A DNA stretch of 64,000 bases from contig CM068372.1 of assembly GCA_034769895.1 (NCBI GenBank), forward strand, positions 378,779,910 to 378,843,909, read 5' to 3'. The DNA comes from Magicicada septendecula. Lineage: Eukaryota > Arthropoda > Insecta > Hemiptera > Cicadidae. The notes under the pieces were generated by a model, which searched no databases, had not been told where the DNA came from, and worked only from the letters and a program-made list of their open reading frames with translations. A program made the position numbers and the translations under genes. This document shows positions 34,922-45,779 of this stretch, piece by piece; the stretch's first letter is position 1, and each line of letters begins with the position of its first letter.

Positions 34922-37570
34922 TTGTGTAGGACTTCTGTGAGTCGGGTCCTCAAACGTGACCTCTCCTGGAACGCCAACGGGTTGGCTAACAAGATCCAGG
35001 AACTCCAAGAATTACTGGCCCGACTCAACCCCGATGTAGTACTTCTCAATGAGACCCACTTGACCCCTGCGAATCGGTTACGACTGGCCAACTATGTGTG
35101 CTATCGAAACGACAGACCGGGCACTGATGGTGGCGGTACTGCCGTCGCGGTGAGGCTCAGTCTTGAGCATCACCGAATCGTCTTGCCGTCAACGACTCAC
35201 CTGGAAGTCACCGTTGTGAAGATGTTGAACACTCTAGGCGGTGTACTCTTGGTAGCGGCGTATAAACCGCTGCAAAAAGAGCTCCTTCACCCCGATCTTG
35301 CTGTCGCGTTCGATGCACACAGGAGGATCATCATGGCCGGGGACCTGAATTGTAAGCATCGCGATTGGAACAGTCGTTTGACTGCCCCAAACGGGAAACC
35401 TTTACGCAGGTTTGCTGATTCCCGCAGGGTAACAGTGATTGAGCCCGCCCAACCTACGTTATACCCCTCACAACTCCGCGCGGCTCCCGATATCTTGGAC
35501 ATAGCGGTGATCCAAGGAATTGACTGCCCGTTCCATGTGTCCGCGCTAACGGAACTATCGTCCGATCATCTCCCCATCTTGTTGCACGTCGCTACCCAGC
35601 ACATCGTAAGCAGATATGTCAGGAAGGTGGTAGAATGGGACCGCTATGGCCCGGAGTTAAGTCGCCGATTGCCAGAGGCGGGACCACTCGAAACCGTCCG
35701 CCAAGGCGAAGAGGCAGCTGCCGCATTTGACGAGGCTGTCGTATCTGCGATCGACGCGTCTTCCAGGATGAAGCCTGCGTCACGCCCCACTGGCAGTGGA
35801 TCCCAGAGCAGACGAGTGCTCTCGCTTGCGAGAGAAATCGCCTCCGGAGACGCTGGCAGCGGACCCATGATCCGGCCGACAAGGCAGCCTACAACCGGGC
35901 GACCGGCATTTTACGTCGTGAAATGCAGGCCTACCGGAGACGCTGTTGGGAACTCGCCGTGGCCCAAGCAGGGGACGGATTGGACGAAAGTAGCCCTTAC
36001 CGGATACCTTCGGCGTTGGTAGGGAAGAGGCGCCGACCTCGTATCCCAGACATTACTGGACCTTTCGGTCAAATCCTGGCTCGCCCGGAGGCGAAGGCCG
36101 AGTACTTGGGCGCGTGGTTTGAGCGGCAGTTCGCTCCTAACCCGCCCATGGACTGGGACTTCGATGAAGAAGTCGAGAACGAAGTGGAAGACTTTCTGTC
36201 TCTTCCGATCACTGCGGAGCCCGAACCCATTACTAGGGAAGAGGTCACAGATCGTCTCCTTGAACTCATACCGAGAAAAGCTCCTGGCCCGGACGGCGTC
36301 TCGAACGCCGCTCTAACTCGACTCCGGAGCAAGGAGCACTTTTCTTGGTTACGCCGTTCAACGCGTGTCTAAGACTGGCCTATTTTCCCCAGAAATGGCG
36401 TAAGGCAACGGTCATAGTGATCCCGAAGCAGGGAAAGGGCGCTTCCCTTCCCGTCAACCTCCGGCCCATTAGTCTACTGTCAGCCACGTCAAAGGTCCTG
36501 AACGTCTTGTACAACGGAGAGTCCTATACCATCTAAGAAACTTCGATGTACTGGTCCCCGAACAGTTCGGTTTCCGTGTGGGGCATTCCACCACTTATCG
36601 GCTGATGATACTGGTGGAATGCATCACGGCCGCCGGCTGTCGAAAACAGCAGACTGTCGTCTGTTTCCTAGATGTGGAGAAGGCCTTTGATAGTGTCTGG
36701 CACGACGGGCTCTTGTTCAAGCTCCGGGAAATCCAGCTCCCAGATTGCTACCTTCGCTTGATTGATAGCTTTCTGACGGAGAGGACTTTCTGCGTGAGAA
36801 TAGACGACCATGTCCCTTCGGAGAGACGCATTACAGCCGGGGTACCTCAAGGTAGCGTGCTAGGGCCTCTTCTGTTCTCCGTGTACGTCAATGACGCACC
36901 CAGAGAGCCTGGAGTACAGATGGCCCTGTTTGCCGACGACACGGCGGTCTATACCGCCGATCGGAACGCTGACAGGGCTATCCCACGATTCCAGCGCGCA
37001 CTCGATGCGTATTCGACGTAGACGGAAAGCTGGAAAATTGCCGTCAACGACACCAAGAGCTCCGCGGTGCTATTCTCAAAGCGCCGGAAAGAACCACGAG
37101 GACGAATGAGACTCGGTAGAACGTATTTGCCGTGGTTGAGAGAGGTTAAATACCTTGGTGTCCACCTTGATCGTCGGCTCACCTGGTGTGCCCACGCTGA
37201 GACGATGCGAAAGAGAGCGTCCGCTCGTCTCGAGCAACTCTTTCCGATACTTGTCAACAAGGCTATGACCCGCAAGCTGGGTAAGTTGATCGTCAACGCG
37301 TATCTTTTGCAGATCATTACCTACGCTCTCCCCGTCTGGAACTACCTTGCAACCGTTCATAAAAGAAAGTTGCAAAGCGTTCTCGATAGGAGCCTTCGGC
37401 TAGCGGCCAAAATCCCCTATCGGTTTTCTTCTCGACTCTTGCGAAGAGGACTCGGTGTCCGTTCCTTGGAAGACACCGCAAGGCGACTTGCACGTAAATT
37501 TTACGTCCGAGCTGCGAGGACCAAGACGAACCCTCTCATAGCTGGCCTTGGCAAGTACCGAACACGTTAA
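34922..37570 (+). pseudogene. Jockey LINE ORF2 (endonuclease-reverse transcriptase)
   Basis: The AP-type endonuclease is in 34922-36022: SWNANGLANKIQEL, VVLLNETHLTP, IIMAGDLNCKHRDWNSR, LDIAVIQGI and ELSSDHLPILL, with catalytic Asn, Glu, Asp and SDH motifs in order. A linker in other frames (35923-36372) ends ITREEVTDRLLELIPRKAPG. RT segments are LRPISLLSATSK (about 36450), CFLDVEKAFDSVWHDGLLFK and GVPQGSVLGPLLFSVYVND, and LFADDTAVY (36578-37021) carries the ADD catalytic box. The C-terminus, 37067-37570, has YLGVHLDRRLTW and ITYALPVWNYLA. At least four frame changes and one stop near 37019 inactivate it. Confidence 0.88.
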
Positions 37571-37689
37571 GGTGATTCTTGGAAACGGCCTCGACAAATA
37601 CTGTACTAGTCGACCTAGTACGATCATATCGTTGTAGCGGCCATTAAATAATTAAATAAAATTCCGTCTGGACAGGATCACTATGCAGG

Positions 37690-38299
37690 AGCCCCTACCG
37701 GAGGCTCGGTACTAGGAAACCATTGGGTCGTCTCACAACGCGCAACCCAACAGCTCTGGCAGGGTTTCACACAGTCAGTATCGACTCTGATCAATCGAGC
37801 GGTGGACGTGTTACCGGTGGAACTACATCTGCCGGGTTACAGGTTCTGTGGACCGGGAACTAAACTGGAGGAGAGATTGACATGTGGCGAACGCGGAATC
37901 ATCGAGTTGGACGAAGCCTGTCGTGAACACGACATCGTGTACGCCAAATACAAGGACAACGAGCACAGACGCGCAGCAGATCGCGTGCTAGCTGTCAAGG
38001 CGTGGGAACGAGTGAAGGCTTTGAACTCGGGTATCAGCGAAAGAGCGTACGCGACCGCGGTAGCTGCAGCGATGAAAGCGAAATCGGCGTTAGGGGGCGG
38101 ACTGTGCTGTGGACGTAAACGTCGTCGTGGTCGTCGCAACGGAGCGGTGGTTAAGCGGAAAAAGGCAGCACGTACGACCGAGAGGAGGAGGAGGCGAACG
38201 ACTGGACCGGGAATTCGTCGTCGACGGCGACATAACGGAGGAGGAGGTAACCGCAAAACGGCTTCGGGACTGTACCTGCGACCGTACCGAAAAAACTAG
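37690..38299 (+). pseudogene. Polinton phospholipase A2-domain gene, fossil
   Basis: The long frame from 37802 holds LPGYRFCGPGTKLEERL and ELDEACREHDIVYAKY: the Gly-rich calcium loop and the HD catalytic pair of the parvovirus-VP1-type phospholipase A2 domain also carried by Polintons. A very basic Arg/Lys tail follows (RKRRRGRRNGAVVKRKK), as in capsid-associated proteins. In parvoviruses the domain helps virions leave endosomes; the role in Polintons is inferred. The Jockey LINE sits just upstream, where the gene's 5' part would be expected. Confidence 0.75.
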
Positions 38300-38310
38300 T
38301 AGAAATACCC

Positions 38311-38660
38311 GTGCGCCCATTGTCCGACCGTGATCTGTACGCGTACGCGAAAAAATTGAACGTACCGTATTTCAGAGGCGTGTACATGCGCGACGCTTTA
38401 CCGAGCTCGCCGCCGTGGGAGAACGAAAGCGCCGTCGTGAATCTCGACGATACCGCCGGACCGGGCACGCACTGGGTATGCTTCAATAAGCGAGGCGACA
38501 GGGTCCTATACTTCGACGGGCAATTTACGTCCGCCGGTTGAACTGCTGCGGTATTTCGGATCGAGCGTGACCGCCGTGCGTTACAATTACGCGCGTAAAC
38601 AACCGCCGATGACGGTCGTCTGCAGACATTTATGTTTAGAGTTTTGTCGTCGAACGATCA
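38311..38660 (+). pseudogene. Polinton adenain-like cysteine protease, fossil
   Basis: LSDRDLYAYAKKLNVPYFRG, YMRDALP and TAGPGTHWVCFNKRG, with the catalytic His in THWV and VLYFDGQF after it. A downstream segment (RYNYARKQ, VCRHLCLEFC) fits the region holding the Cys. This is the Ulp1/adenovirus-protease group that matures capsid proteins. The gene is broken. Confidence 0.75.
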
Positions 38661-38672
38661 GTAAACGACGAG

Positions 38673-39380
38673 ATGTCTTCGCTTAGAGTCACCGTCACGT
38701 GTACGGATTCGAGCGCTCTCGTTTGTGACTTTTTTCCACCTCTCGAACTGACGGAGGGAGAATGGTATGCGGGACTGTTGGATTTCACCACGTACAACTC
38801 TATACCGAACGTGGAAAGCGGCAGAAACAACGTCTTTCCCATACTGAAGGGTGGTGCGCGTGAAACATTAGAACTCATCGAATTACCGACCGGCGCGTAC
38901 GAAATCGGTGATATCGAAACAGACCTGAAGAAAGCGTTAGACAACAGAACATTCGTTCTACGTCGAAATAATAACACGTTGAAATGTGAACTTTATTGTT
39001 CTTACGAAATAGATTTCGGTAGTACACAAAACGGGGTCGGTGCTATGCTGTGTTTCATCGAGAAAACCAAGTTAGAAGCGTATAAATTACACACGTTAGA
39101 CGCGCCCGTAAATATTAACAAAGTGAACGTTCTGGAGATAAGGTGTAACGCCATGCAAGGTTCATACAAGGGCGGACGAAACGAGCACATTCTGCATTCG
39201 TTCTACCCGACGGTCGAACCGGGATTCAAGATAGTCGAAACGCCCAGCAACGTCATATACGTTCCTGTGAACGTGCAAAGTTTACGCAACATTACCGTAT
39301 CCGTATACGATCAAGACGGTGGTATCGTGAATTTTCGCGAGGAAGTCATCACCGTGCGAATCCACCTAAAACGGATGTAA
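38673..39380 (+). CDS. Polinton minor capsid (penton-like) protein, open frame
   Basis: The frame is open for 235 aa, close to the usual size. It starts MSSLRVTVTCTDSS, with WYAGLLDFTTYNSIPNVE, LPTGAYEIGDIETDL and a C-terminal INFREEVITVRIHLKRM-like end (observed VNFREEVITVRIHL). This pattern is typical of the Polinton minor capsid, a single jelly-roll penton homologue. It lies between the protease and major capsid genes, as expected. The surrounding element is a fossil, so the frame is not evidence of function. Confidence 0.75.
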   Translation: MSSLRVTVTCTDSSALVCDFFPPLELTEGEWYAGLLDFTTYNSIPNVESGRNNVFPILKGGARETLELIELPTGAYEIGDIETDLKKALDNRTFVLRRNNNTLKCELYCSYEIDFGSTQNGVGAMLCFIEKTKLEAYKLHTLDAPVNINKVNVLEIRCNAMQGSYKGGRNEHILHSFYPTVEPGFKIVETPSNVIYVPVNVQSLRNITVSVYDQDGGIVNFREEVITVRIHLKRM

Positions 39381-39382
39381 CG

Positions 39383-39583
39383 ATGGGTTTGTACTTCAAA
39401 GATAGTTTTTTCTGTTGCACCGTCATCGTCGTCGCGCGCAAGACTTGCGAAGATAAAAGAGGAGCGTACGTTCGGGAAACCCCTCAGTCGACGTTCGACG
39501 TTGAAGCGGTTAACACCGGCGAACCGACGCTATCTGATTTCACTGGGCTTCAAAGTCAAGAAAAACAAGTAACATGGCGTTAG
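39383..39583 (+). CDS. Small Polinton frame between the capsid genes
   Basis: 66 aa starting 2 bp after the penton stop codon: MGLYFKDSFFCCTVIVVARK, then KTCEDKRGAYVRET. I do not recognise a domain. The tight spacing suggests a real element gene or a fragment of one. Confidence 0.4.
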   Translation: MGLYFKDSFFCCTVIVVARKTCEDKRGAYVRETPQSTFDVEAVNTGEPTLSDFTGLQSQEKQVTWR

Positions 39584-39923
39584 CGGTATCTTAGCGGTCG
39601 ATCGAGGTCCGCTCTTCGACGACACCATCACGCATTACGAGTACCACAGTCTCGCGCCGTACGCGTTGTCGCGATACGGTATCAACGATGAAATACGTAT
39701 ACCCATACTGCAGCAGACGTCTTTACTCTCCCGATGGAAAGTTTCCTGTACGTCGAAGACAAGTTGAGGAAGAAGAAGACCGGTGTGAGTGATACTGACG
39801 AAGTGAACGTGAAACTGTTGAACATCGCGATCGCGTTTCTCTTCGAAGAAATCCGTTACGAATTTGCCGGCGTGGAAGTCTATCGGACCAATTCAATCGA
39901 TAGAACTATTCCATCATACCTCC
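39574..39923 (+). pseudogene. Polinton major capsid protein, N-terminal part, fossil
   Basis: Segments read MALAV, LAVDRGPLFDDTITHYEYHS, NDEIRIPILQQTS and NIAIAFLFEEIRYEFAGVEV, the start of the double-jelly-roll Polinton major capsid protein. Only the first part is recognisable before the right terminal repeat begins; the gene is incomplete and broken. Confidence 0.75.
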
Positions 39924-40440
39924 GGTGGTGAAGCGTTATGGCGCAATTCTATTAGTGTTGACAGGATGTTGTGTAATAACACACACAATAGTAGAACAGG
40001 AGGGGATTGTCCGTCTATATAAACGGGGCTCGTTAGCTGTACCGTAAGTCTTGTGTCGACAGTCGCGAGCGACCTTCGCCCAGAGCCCGAGCCCGAACCC
40101 AACACCGAGACCGATATTTCCGAGACCGAGACCGAGATATTTTTCGAGAAATTCACACACACGCACGCACGCGCGCGCGCGCGCGGTTAATTACGGGAGG
40201 TATCAAAACATGTAGTGCGACGTCACGATCTACTCTGACCGGATCAACGACCTCACGATCAGCTGGGGATAACGTCACGAGTATGTTACGTCATCAGCTG
40301 ACGTGATGAACAGCTGATCAGCTGTTGATGACGTCATCTCTAGCTGATCGTGACGTCACCTCCCCTCCCCCTACTCTTGGTCATTAGCTGATCGTGTCGT
40401 CACACTGCCTGTTTTGATCCCCTCCACCCAACACACTACT
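39924..40440 (-). repeat. Polinton right terminal inverted repeat
   Basis: Inverted match of 25411-25910, with the same CGCCATAACG-TTCACCAC inner edge, (CG/CA)n tract, TCGGTCTCGG blocks and AGCTGATCGTGACGTCA palindromes. It ends ACACACTACT at 40440, next to TTTAAA. Confidence 0.9.
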
Positions 40441-40446
40441 TTTAAA

Positions 40447-40850
40447 CCTATTCTAAATTTTTAAAGCTTGTTCGTTTAGTGATTGTTGTACTCTAGCTTC
40501 TAATATTTCTATTCTGGTATTAGTTTTGTCGAGTTTTGTAGTGCGATGAATTCAGCTTTAAATTCCTCGTTAGACTTTTTAAATTCTTAATTGAATTCAG
40601 TGCATTGAATTCTTCATTGAAATTGAATTCAGCTTTAAATTCCTCGTTAGACTTTTTAAATTCTTCATTAGACCTTTTTATTTAATCGAATTCAGCTTTA
40701 GATTCTTCACTAGCCTTTTTTAATTCTACATTATTCTTTTGCATTTGTTCTATTGTGAATTGACTTTGTGAGTACCAAATTCTCTGGTGTTCAATTGTTT
40801 TTTCTTTTACCCTTTAAAAACGACTATCCTTGCGACTATGGTATCATCGT
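40447..40850 (-). pseudogene. Fossil Ty3-like gag, N-terminal coiled-coil part
   Basis: Read on the minus strand: NNVELKKASEESKAEF, RSNEEFKKSNEEFKAEF and similar heptad-like repeats, running into the Polinton target site. It continues in sense with the gag capsid part at 24700-25404, so the Polinton landed inside this gag. A 41-bp direct duplication of the EEFKKS-coding DNA is visible at about 40548 and 40619. Confidence 0.6.
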
Positions 40851-42246
40851 GTACTCGTTGTATTTAGTAAATCTCTGCTTTGTGACATATATAGTAGTTT
40901 TGATGAAGTCTGATTGTGCAACAAGCGGATAACAAAATATCCGCACACGACTGCTATACGAGCGGCAGTATTGTATCACCTGTTGTTATTGCTGTGTATA
41001 TTGAATATCATAGGCAACGGGTTGAAATGTCATTAGTTTTAACATAGAGTGCTGCCATTAGCATAGCGTAGTAATGTACTGCTCACGTGTGCACTGAATG
41101 TGACGTGCAGTAGTTGCAGAACTTTATTAAAGCTGGAAAACTAATTGAAGTGGATTGAAGTACCGCTATCGCCGCACCCCCCGTGTTCAACAGGACACTA
41201 TAGTAGAGTGGGAATACATTATTGATTCGACTGCGGTTTGTGTTTCATACATTTTGGTTAATAATTTTTTTTCTAATTCGGGGTCAAAAACGTCGAACGA
41301 TGTTGTCCGATACCCAGCCTCCATTATGCAGGCGAGGTCTCCAGTCATAATCTGCTTTGGCTTTGTCATAATGGAGGCTGGGTATCGGACAACATCGTTC
41401 GACGTTTTTGACCCCGAATTAGAAAAAAAATTATTAACCAAAATGTATGAAACACAAACCGCAGTCGAATCAATAATGTATTCCCACTCTACTATAGTGT
41501 CCTGTTGAACACGGGGGGTGCGGCGATAGCGGTACTTCAATCCACTTCAATTAGTTTTCCAGCTTTAATAAAGTTCTGCAACTACTGCACGTCACATTCA
41601 GTGCACACGTGAGCAGTACATTACTACGCTATGCTAATGGCAGCACTCTATGTTAAAACTAATGACATTTCAACCCGTTGCCTATGATATTCAATATACA
41701 CAGCAATAACAACAGGTGATACAATACTGCCGCTCGTATAGCAGTCGTGTGCGGATATTTTGTTATCCGCTTGTTGCACAATCAGACTTCATCAAAACTA
41801 CTATATATGTCACAAAGCAGAGATTTACTAAATACAACGAGTACACGATGATACCATAGTCGCAAGGATAGTCGTTTTTAAAGGGTAAAAGAAAAAACAA
41901 TTGAACACCAGAGAATTTGGTACTCACAAAGTCAATTCACAATAGAACAAATGCAAAAGAATAATGTAGAATTAAAAAAGGCTAGTGAAGAATCTAAAGC
42001 TCAATTCGATTAAATAAAAAGGTCTAATGAAGAATTTAAAAAGTCTAACGAGGAATTTAAAGCTGAATTCAATTTCAATGAAGAATTCAATGCACTGAAT
42101 TCAATTAAGAATTTAAAAAGTCTAACGAGGAATTTAAAGCTGAATTCATCGCACTACAAAACTCGACAAAACTAATACCAGAATAGAAATATTAGAAGCT
42201 AGAGTACAACAATCACTAAACGAACAAGCTTTAAAAATTTAGAATA
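40448..42246. repeat. Palindrome 1: 880-bp arms, 38-bp loop
   Basis: The left arm 40448-41328 and right arm 41367-42246 are inverted copies with only a few differences (coordinates of mirrored bases sum to about 82695). The identical 117-aa frames at 41155-41508 (+) and 41187-41540 (-) are mirror images, not genes. The left arm starts 1-2 bp from the Polinton TTTAAA duplication. The loop 41329-41366 belongs to the 90-bp repeat seen at 46981-47176. Confidence 0.95.
41890..42246 (+). pseudogene. Inverted copy of the gag coiled-coil fossil
   Basis: Mirror of 40448-40805 on the other strand. It has the same coiled-coil text and the copy ends where the Polinton target site lies in the original. 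Confidence 0.8.
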
Positions 42247-42479
42247 GTAAACAGAATGCTGTTTGGCTAACGGTCCGCCCGTTAATTGGCTTTACTGTGT
42301 CAATTGGCTTTGTTTGTGTCCGCACTCTCACATGTTGGCGGTCTCTATCTAATCAGCAACAATTACTCTCCCTAACTTTGCAAAGCTGTTAGCCCGTACA
42401 CACGGAATAAACACAAGACTTTCATGGTAAATCTGTTTTTAAACTTCATCAGATTTGTAAACAATGCAATTGAAACTCT

Positions 42480-43560
42480 CCAGTACGAAAACAAAGGTAA
42501 TGGCATTTAGAGGCAAAGAACCGATAAGAACAAAAATATAATTAATGGTCAAAAAGTGAGCCGTTTAAACTATTTGGGAAATGTTATGAATTATAACATC
42601 CATGTTAAGTTAGGTAAGTTCCAGACAAACTTTGGCACAATCGACCGTATTTTTAGAAACAACGTGCGTCAAAATGCAAACTTGAAGTTTTACAAAGTTA
42701 TGGCGGTCCCTGTACGGTCCTATAGATGTGAATTGTAAACGACAACCAAGAAACAAGACAAGCCTAGGAAATGGCGTTCTCAAGAAGAGTTAAAAAGTGT
42801 TCTAAACTTGATCGTGTAAAGAATGATGCCACAAGACAAGAATTTTTTAACTTGGATAAGGGAATCCAAGTTTTAACTTGAATGACAGACTAAATGATTA
42901 TAAACAACGGTGGAAAAACATTTAGAAAGAAAGACAGAATCAAGTCTGGCCAAACAAGTCTGGACACATGTGGCGAAATAAGCCACTAGGACACATGTGG
43001 TGTGGGAAGACCCAGGAAGGATCAAGGATTCTTACTGGTTAATTACAGGCTGGGTTTGTGGATGATCAAGTAATTATCAAAAAACAATAAATGCGACCTT
43101 GGTATTCTGGTTACACCAAGTCTGTCTAAATTACAACATGAAAATGTCTGTGAGAAGACAAAATCTATGCCATTCATGGGTAGATACGCCTTAAGGACTC
43201 TGACTGTATTGGATAATAAGAGTGTAGAGCAGGTGTCACATCTCGGCTAACTTGTCTGTGACGTCACTTACGATGTGTATTATGATGTTGAGCACAAGTC
43301 GGCTACGTTTCAGTCAATATGTGGCACAATTCGTCGAGTCTTAACGAGAAAACCAAGGAAAGAGACTCAACTAACATTGTACAAGGTAATGGCTGTCCCA
43401 GTGTTATTGTATGGTTCTGAAACTCGAGTTTCGGCGAAAAAACAACTGAGTAGGGTACAGACATGGGAGATAAGATTCTTGGGGCTCAACTGTAGGTTAT
43501 TGCCATTGTTTTGTAAAATTTTATTTGGTTTCCTTTCTACATTTATTTCCTAACGTTCTC
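42480..43560 (+). mobile_element. Decayed LINE ORF2 C-termini (left arm)
   Basis: The frame 42556-42738 reads SRLNYLGNVMNYN, GKFQTNFGTIDRIFRNNVRQ and LKFYKVMAVPV; broken text continues to about 43040. A second unit at 43275-43475 reads KSATFQSICGTIRRVLTRKP and LYKVMAVPVLLYGSETRV. Both are the 'KLAKFQ-ICGTIRR-L--KTRKET--KFYKVMAVP-LLYGSE' segment of RTE-like LINEs, so two related fragments lie in tandem. They are mirrored at 49425-50510. Confidence 0.75.
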
Positions 43561-44400
43561 CAAATCATTCCACACATTCTTGTAAAATTCGTTACTTTAT
43601 TTTCTATATCTCTATCTTCACCATAAATAATGTCGCGTAGAAGATAGTTGAAATGTCTTACTTGTTCTATGCATGTGTGTCTGTGCATATTTTGGTCCGA
43701 ACCGTTTCATCTCCTATAAAGGCCAATAATTTTCCCTTTGATTCAGATATGTTACAGTTACTTTTCCTATTTTATGTAAAATGTATATTGCTCGCTGGAG
43801 ATCGTTTTCTGAAGTGACGAATATAGCTTGTTCATCCGCGAAGAGAATGGTTTTCGTGCTTTTATTTCGGTCCATTTTAATACCGTCAGAGGATTGTTCT
43901 TTCCATTTTTTGAGGAGATAATCTAGATAAAGATTAAAAAGTAACGGTGACAGACAAAAATCTTATCTTACGCCTTGGTGTGTTTCATTCGGGATAGATT
44001 CTTCTCTGTCGTCAATGATTATCGCGGTGTGTATATATAACTCTTTTTGGCCTGAACTAGGTGTTGTGGTATACCTTTGTTTTCAAGTATGTCCCGTAAC
44101 TTCGGTCTGATCACTTTTTCAAAACCTTTGTTGAAATCGATAAAGGCAATATGTGTTTCTAAATTCTTCTCGCGTCGTTTTCCTATCACTTGTTGTATGG
44201 TAAATATGCAGTCTACGCAACAGCGTCCTACCCTAAAACCATGTTCTTCCTCTAAAAGAGTTTCTGCTATTTTTGTAGTCTTGTTTTTATAATGCGTGCG
44301 TATAATTTATAACACGATTGTAAGAGACTAATACCTCTCTAATTGTTGGTGTCTCTTCTGTCTTCCTTCTTAAAAAGGGAGATCACTTTCGACATTGTCC
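43490..44400 (-). mobile_element. Decayed LINE reverse transcriptase (left arm copy)
   Basis: Inverted mirror of 48590-49500; see that entry for motifs. It sits head-to-head with the plus-strand LINE piece ending at about 43480. Confidence 0.8.
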
Positions 44401-45129
44401 ATTCTTGCGGTATGCGTGTCTGCTGCCAGCACGTATTAAGCAAAACGTAGGACCCTTAAATATAAACCGTTTGGACCAGAGCCTCTACTTATTCAAGACC
44501 GTCGTGCGTGGTGAGGTGCCACACCCTTTTCGAGGTGGTCCTATAACCGGACACGACGGATCTAGACGATAAAAAATCTAGCCAGCATAGGGTTGGTCGC
44601 CCTGTACGGTGGGGTCAATCAACAACTCACAGTTCCAACACTACCTTCGTTTACGAGTCGCGTTCGGTATATTCACTAGAGATTAAAAGCGGATGTGAAA
44701 ACATTAAAACGCTGAACTAGAAGCAGAAAGATGTGTGAGGATCTGCCAGAACAAGACGGCAAACGACCGATAGATTGTGGTTGCATAACTTATCGTGTGG
44801 TGTTTACAGTTACAAACTAATTAACACGTCAAGTGTAGTAATTGAATAAACATTCTACAGAAGGATTGTAGCTCCAGTTCATGCATATTCACATGGCAGT
44901 GCAGTGCTGTGTTTCCCACGAGCATTAGAGCGCACCGCGGGAAATCAGCAGCGCGGGAATACTACGTATTATGTAAATTTTCAATTAATTCTTAAATTTG
45001 CAATTAACTACTGCAAATTTATTGTGTACACCTATTTATGGGGTCGAAAACAGTGTTGCCAACTCAGTAATGTTAAAAGTCGGTAAATGCCGCCAAACAA
45101 CAGCAGTCCATTTTTAAGTAAAAAACACT
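44400..45129. other. No recognisable feature (mirrored at 47856-48585)
   Basis: AT-rich with no gene. The 60-aa frame at 44904-45086 lacks any family resemblance. Confidence 0.5.
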
Positions 45130-45561
45130 TAAATCATCATCATCTTCTTGTCTTTAACGGTTTAAGCTTTAGGGCCTGTTCCTATTCCCCAGTCTACCTT
45201 TTCTTAGGTCTACCAACTATTCTTCGGCCTCTAGTGTTCTAATCTTTTACCATCTTCGGTATTCTACTTTCTTCCACTCTATTGATGTGTTGAATCCATT
45301 TTTTCTGTATTCTTTAATCCTTTCATTAACTGCAAAAATATCTAAATCACTTCTTACCTCTTCATTCCTTATATGATATCGTCTATAACACCTTTTAACT
45401 GATCTCAGAAATTTCATTTCTGCTGTTTGTATCTTCTGTTCATCTTTTTCCTTTTCGACCCAAGTTTCAGAACTATACAGTAGTGTAGGTATTACCATTG
45501 TTTTATAAAATTTTATTTGAGTTTCTTTTCTACATTTATTTGCAATACCAGGCCTAATCAT
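45130..45561 (-). mobile_element. LINE 3' end with (GAT)n tail (left arm copy)
   Basis: Inverted mirror of 47424-47855. The minus frame 45561-45247 is 104 aa; the tail lies at 45136-45149. Confidence 0.85.
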
Positions 45562-45779
45562 TCTGTATTATAAATGCGTATGGACTGGATATTGACCGCA
45601 CTGAATTCAACCAATAGCAAGAGCTCCCACACTACTGACGTCAAACACGTCCTGATTGGAATGGACTGCACAATTAAAATATTTTAGTGGTTATTAAATT
45701 TAATTAAAGTAAATTATTAATCAGCTGTTCTAAACTTAGAAATTTAGGATACTCAGGAATAAACTTTAGTGAAGAAGGA

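Larger units (their letters stand above)
33990..37675 (+). mobile_element. Jockey-clade LINE, near full-length, inserted in the Polinton
   Basis: It holds ORF1 and ORF2 on the same strand as the Polinton genes. The 5' end is near 33990 and the 3' end is the short A/T-rich run TAAATAATTAAATAAAA ending at about 37665. CAGGATATCGGTATGC before it and CAGGATCACTATGC after it may be a decayed target duplication. GC content and codon use differ from the AT-rich surroundings. Several frameshifts and stops make it inactive. Confidence 0.85.
25411..40440 (+). mobile_element. Polinton (Maverick), broken, with nested insertions
   Basis: The ends begin AGTAGTGTGTT and finish AACACACTACT. The flanks are TTTAAA at 25405-25410 and 40441-40446, the 6-bp duplication expected of Polintons. 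The terminal inverted repeats are about 500 and 517 bp (25411-25910 and 39924-40440) and visibly diverged. Genes in order, all on the plus strand: integrase, ATPase, a PX/DUF8207-like protein, a phospholipase A2-domain gene, protease, minor capsid and partial major capsid. No DNA polymerase B was seen. Four other elements sit inside it, so the original length was roughly 8 kb. With many breaks and diverged ends it is an old, non-functional fossil. Confidence 0.9.

Noticed and set aside
37837-38486. Minus-strand frames of 76-139 aa opposite the phospholipase gene
   Set aside because: Antisense shadows of a GC-rich coding region.
41155-41540. Two identical 117-aa frames on opposite strands
   Set aside because: They are mirror readings of the arms of palindrome 1, with no domain; not genes.
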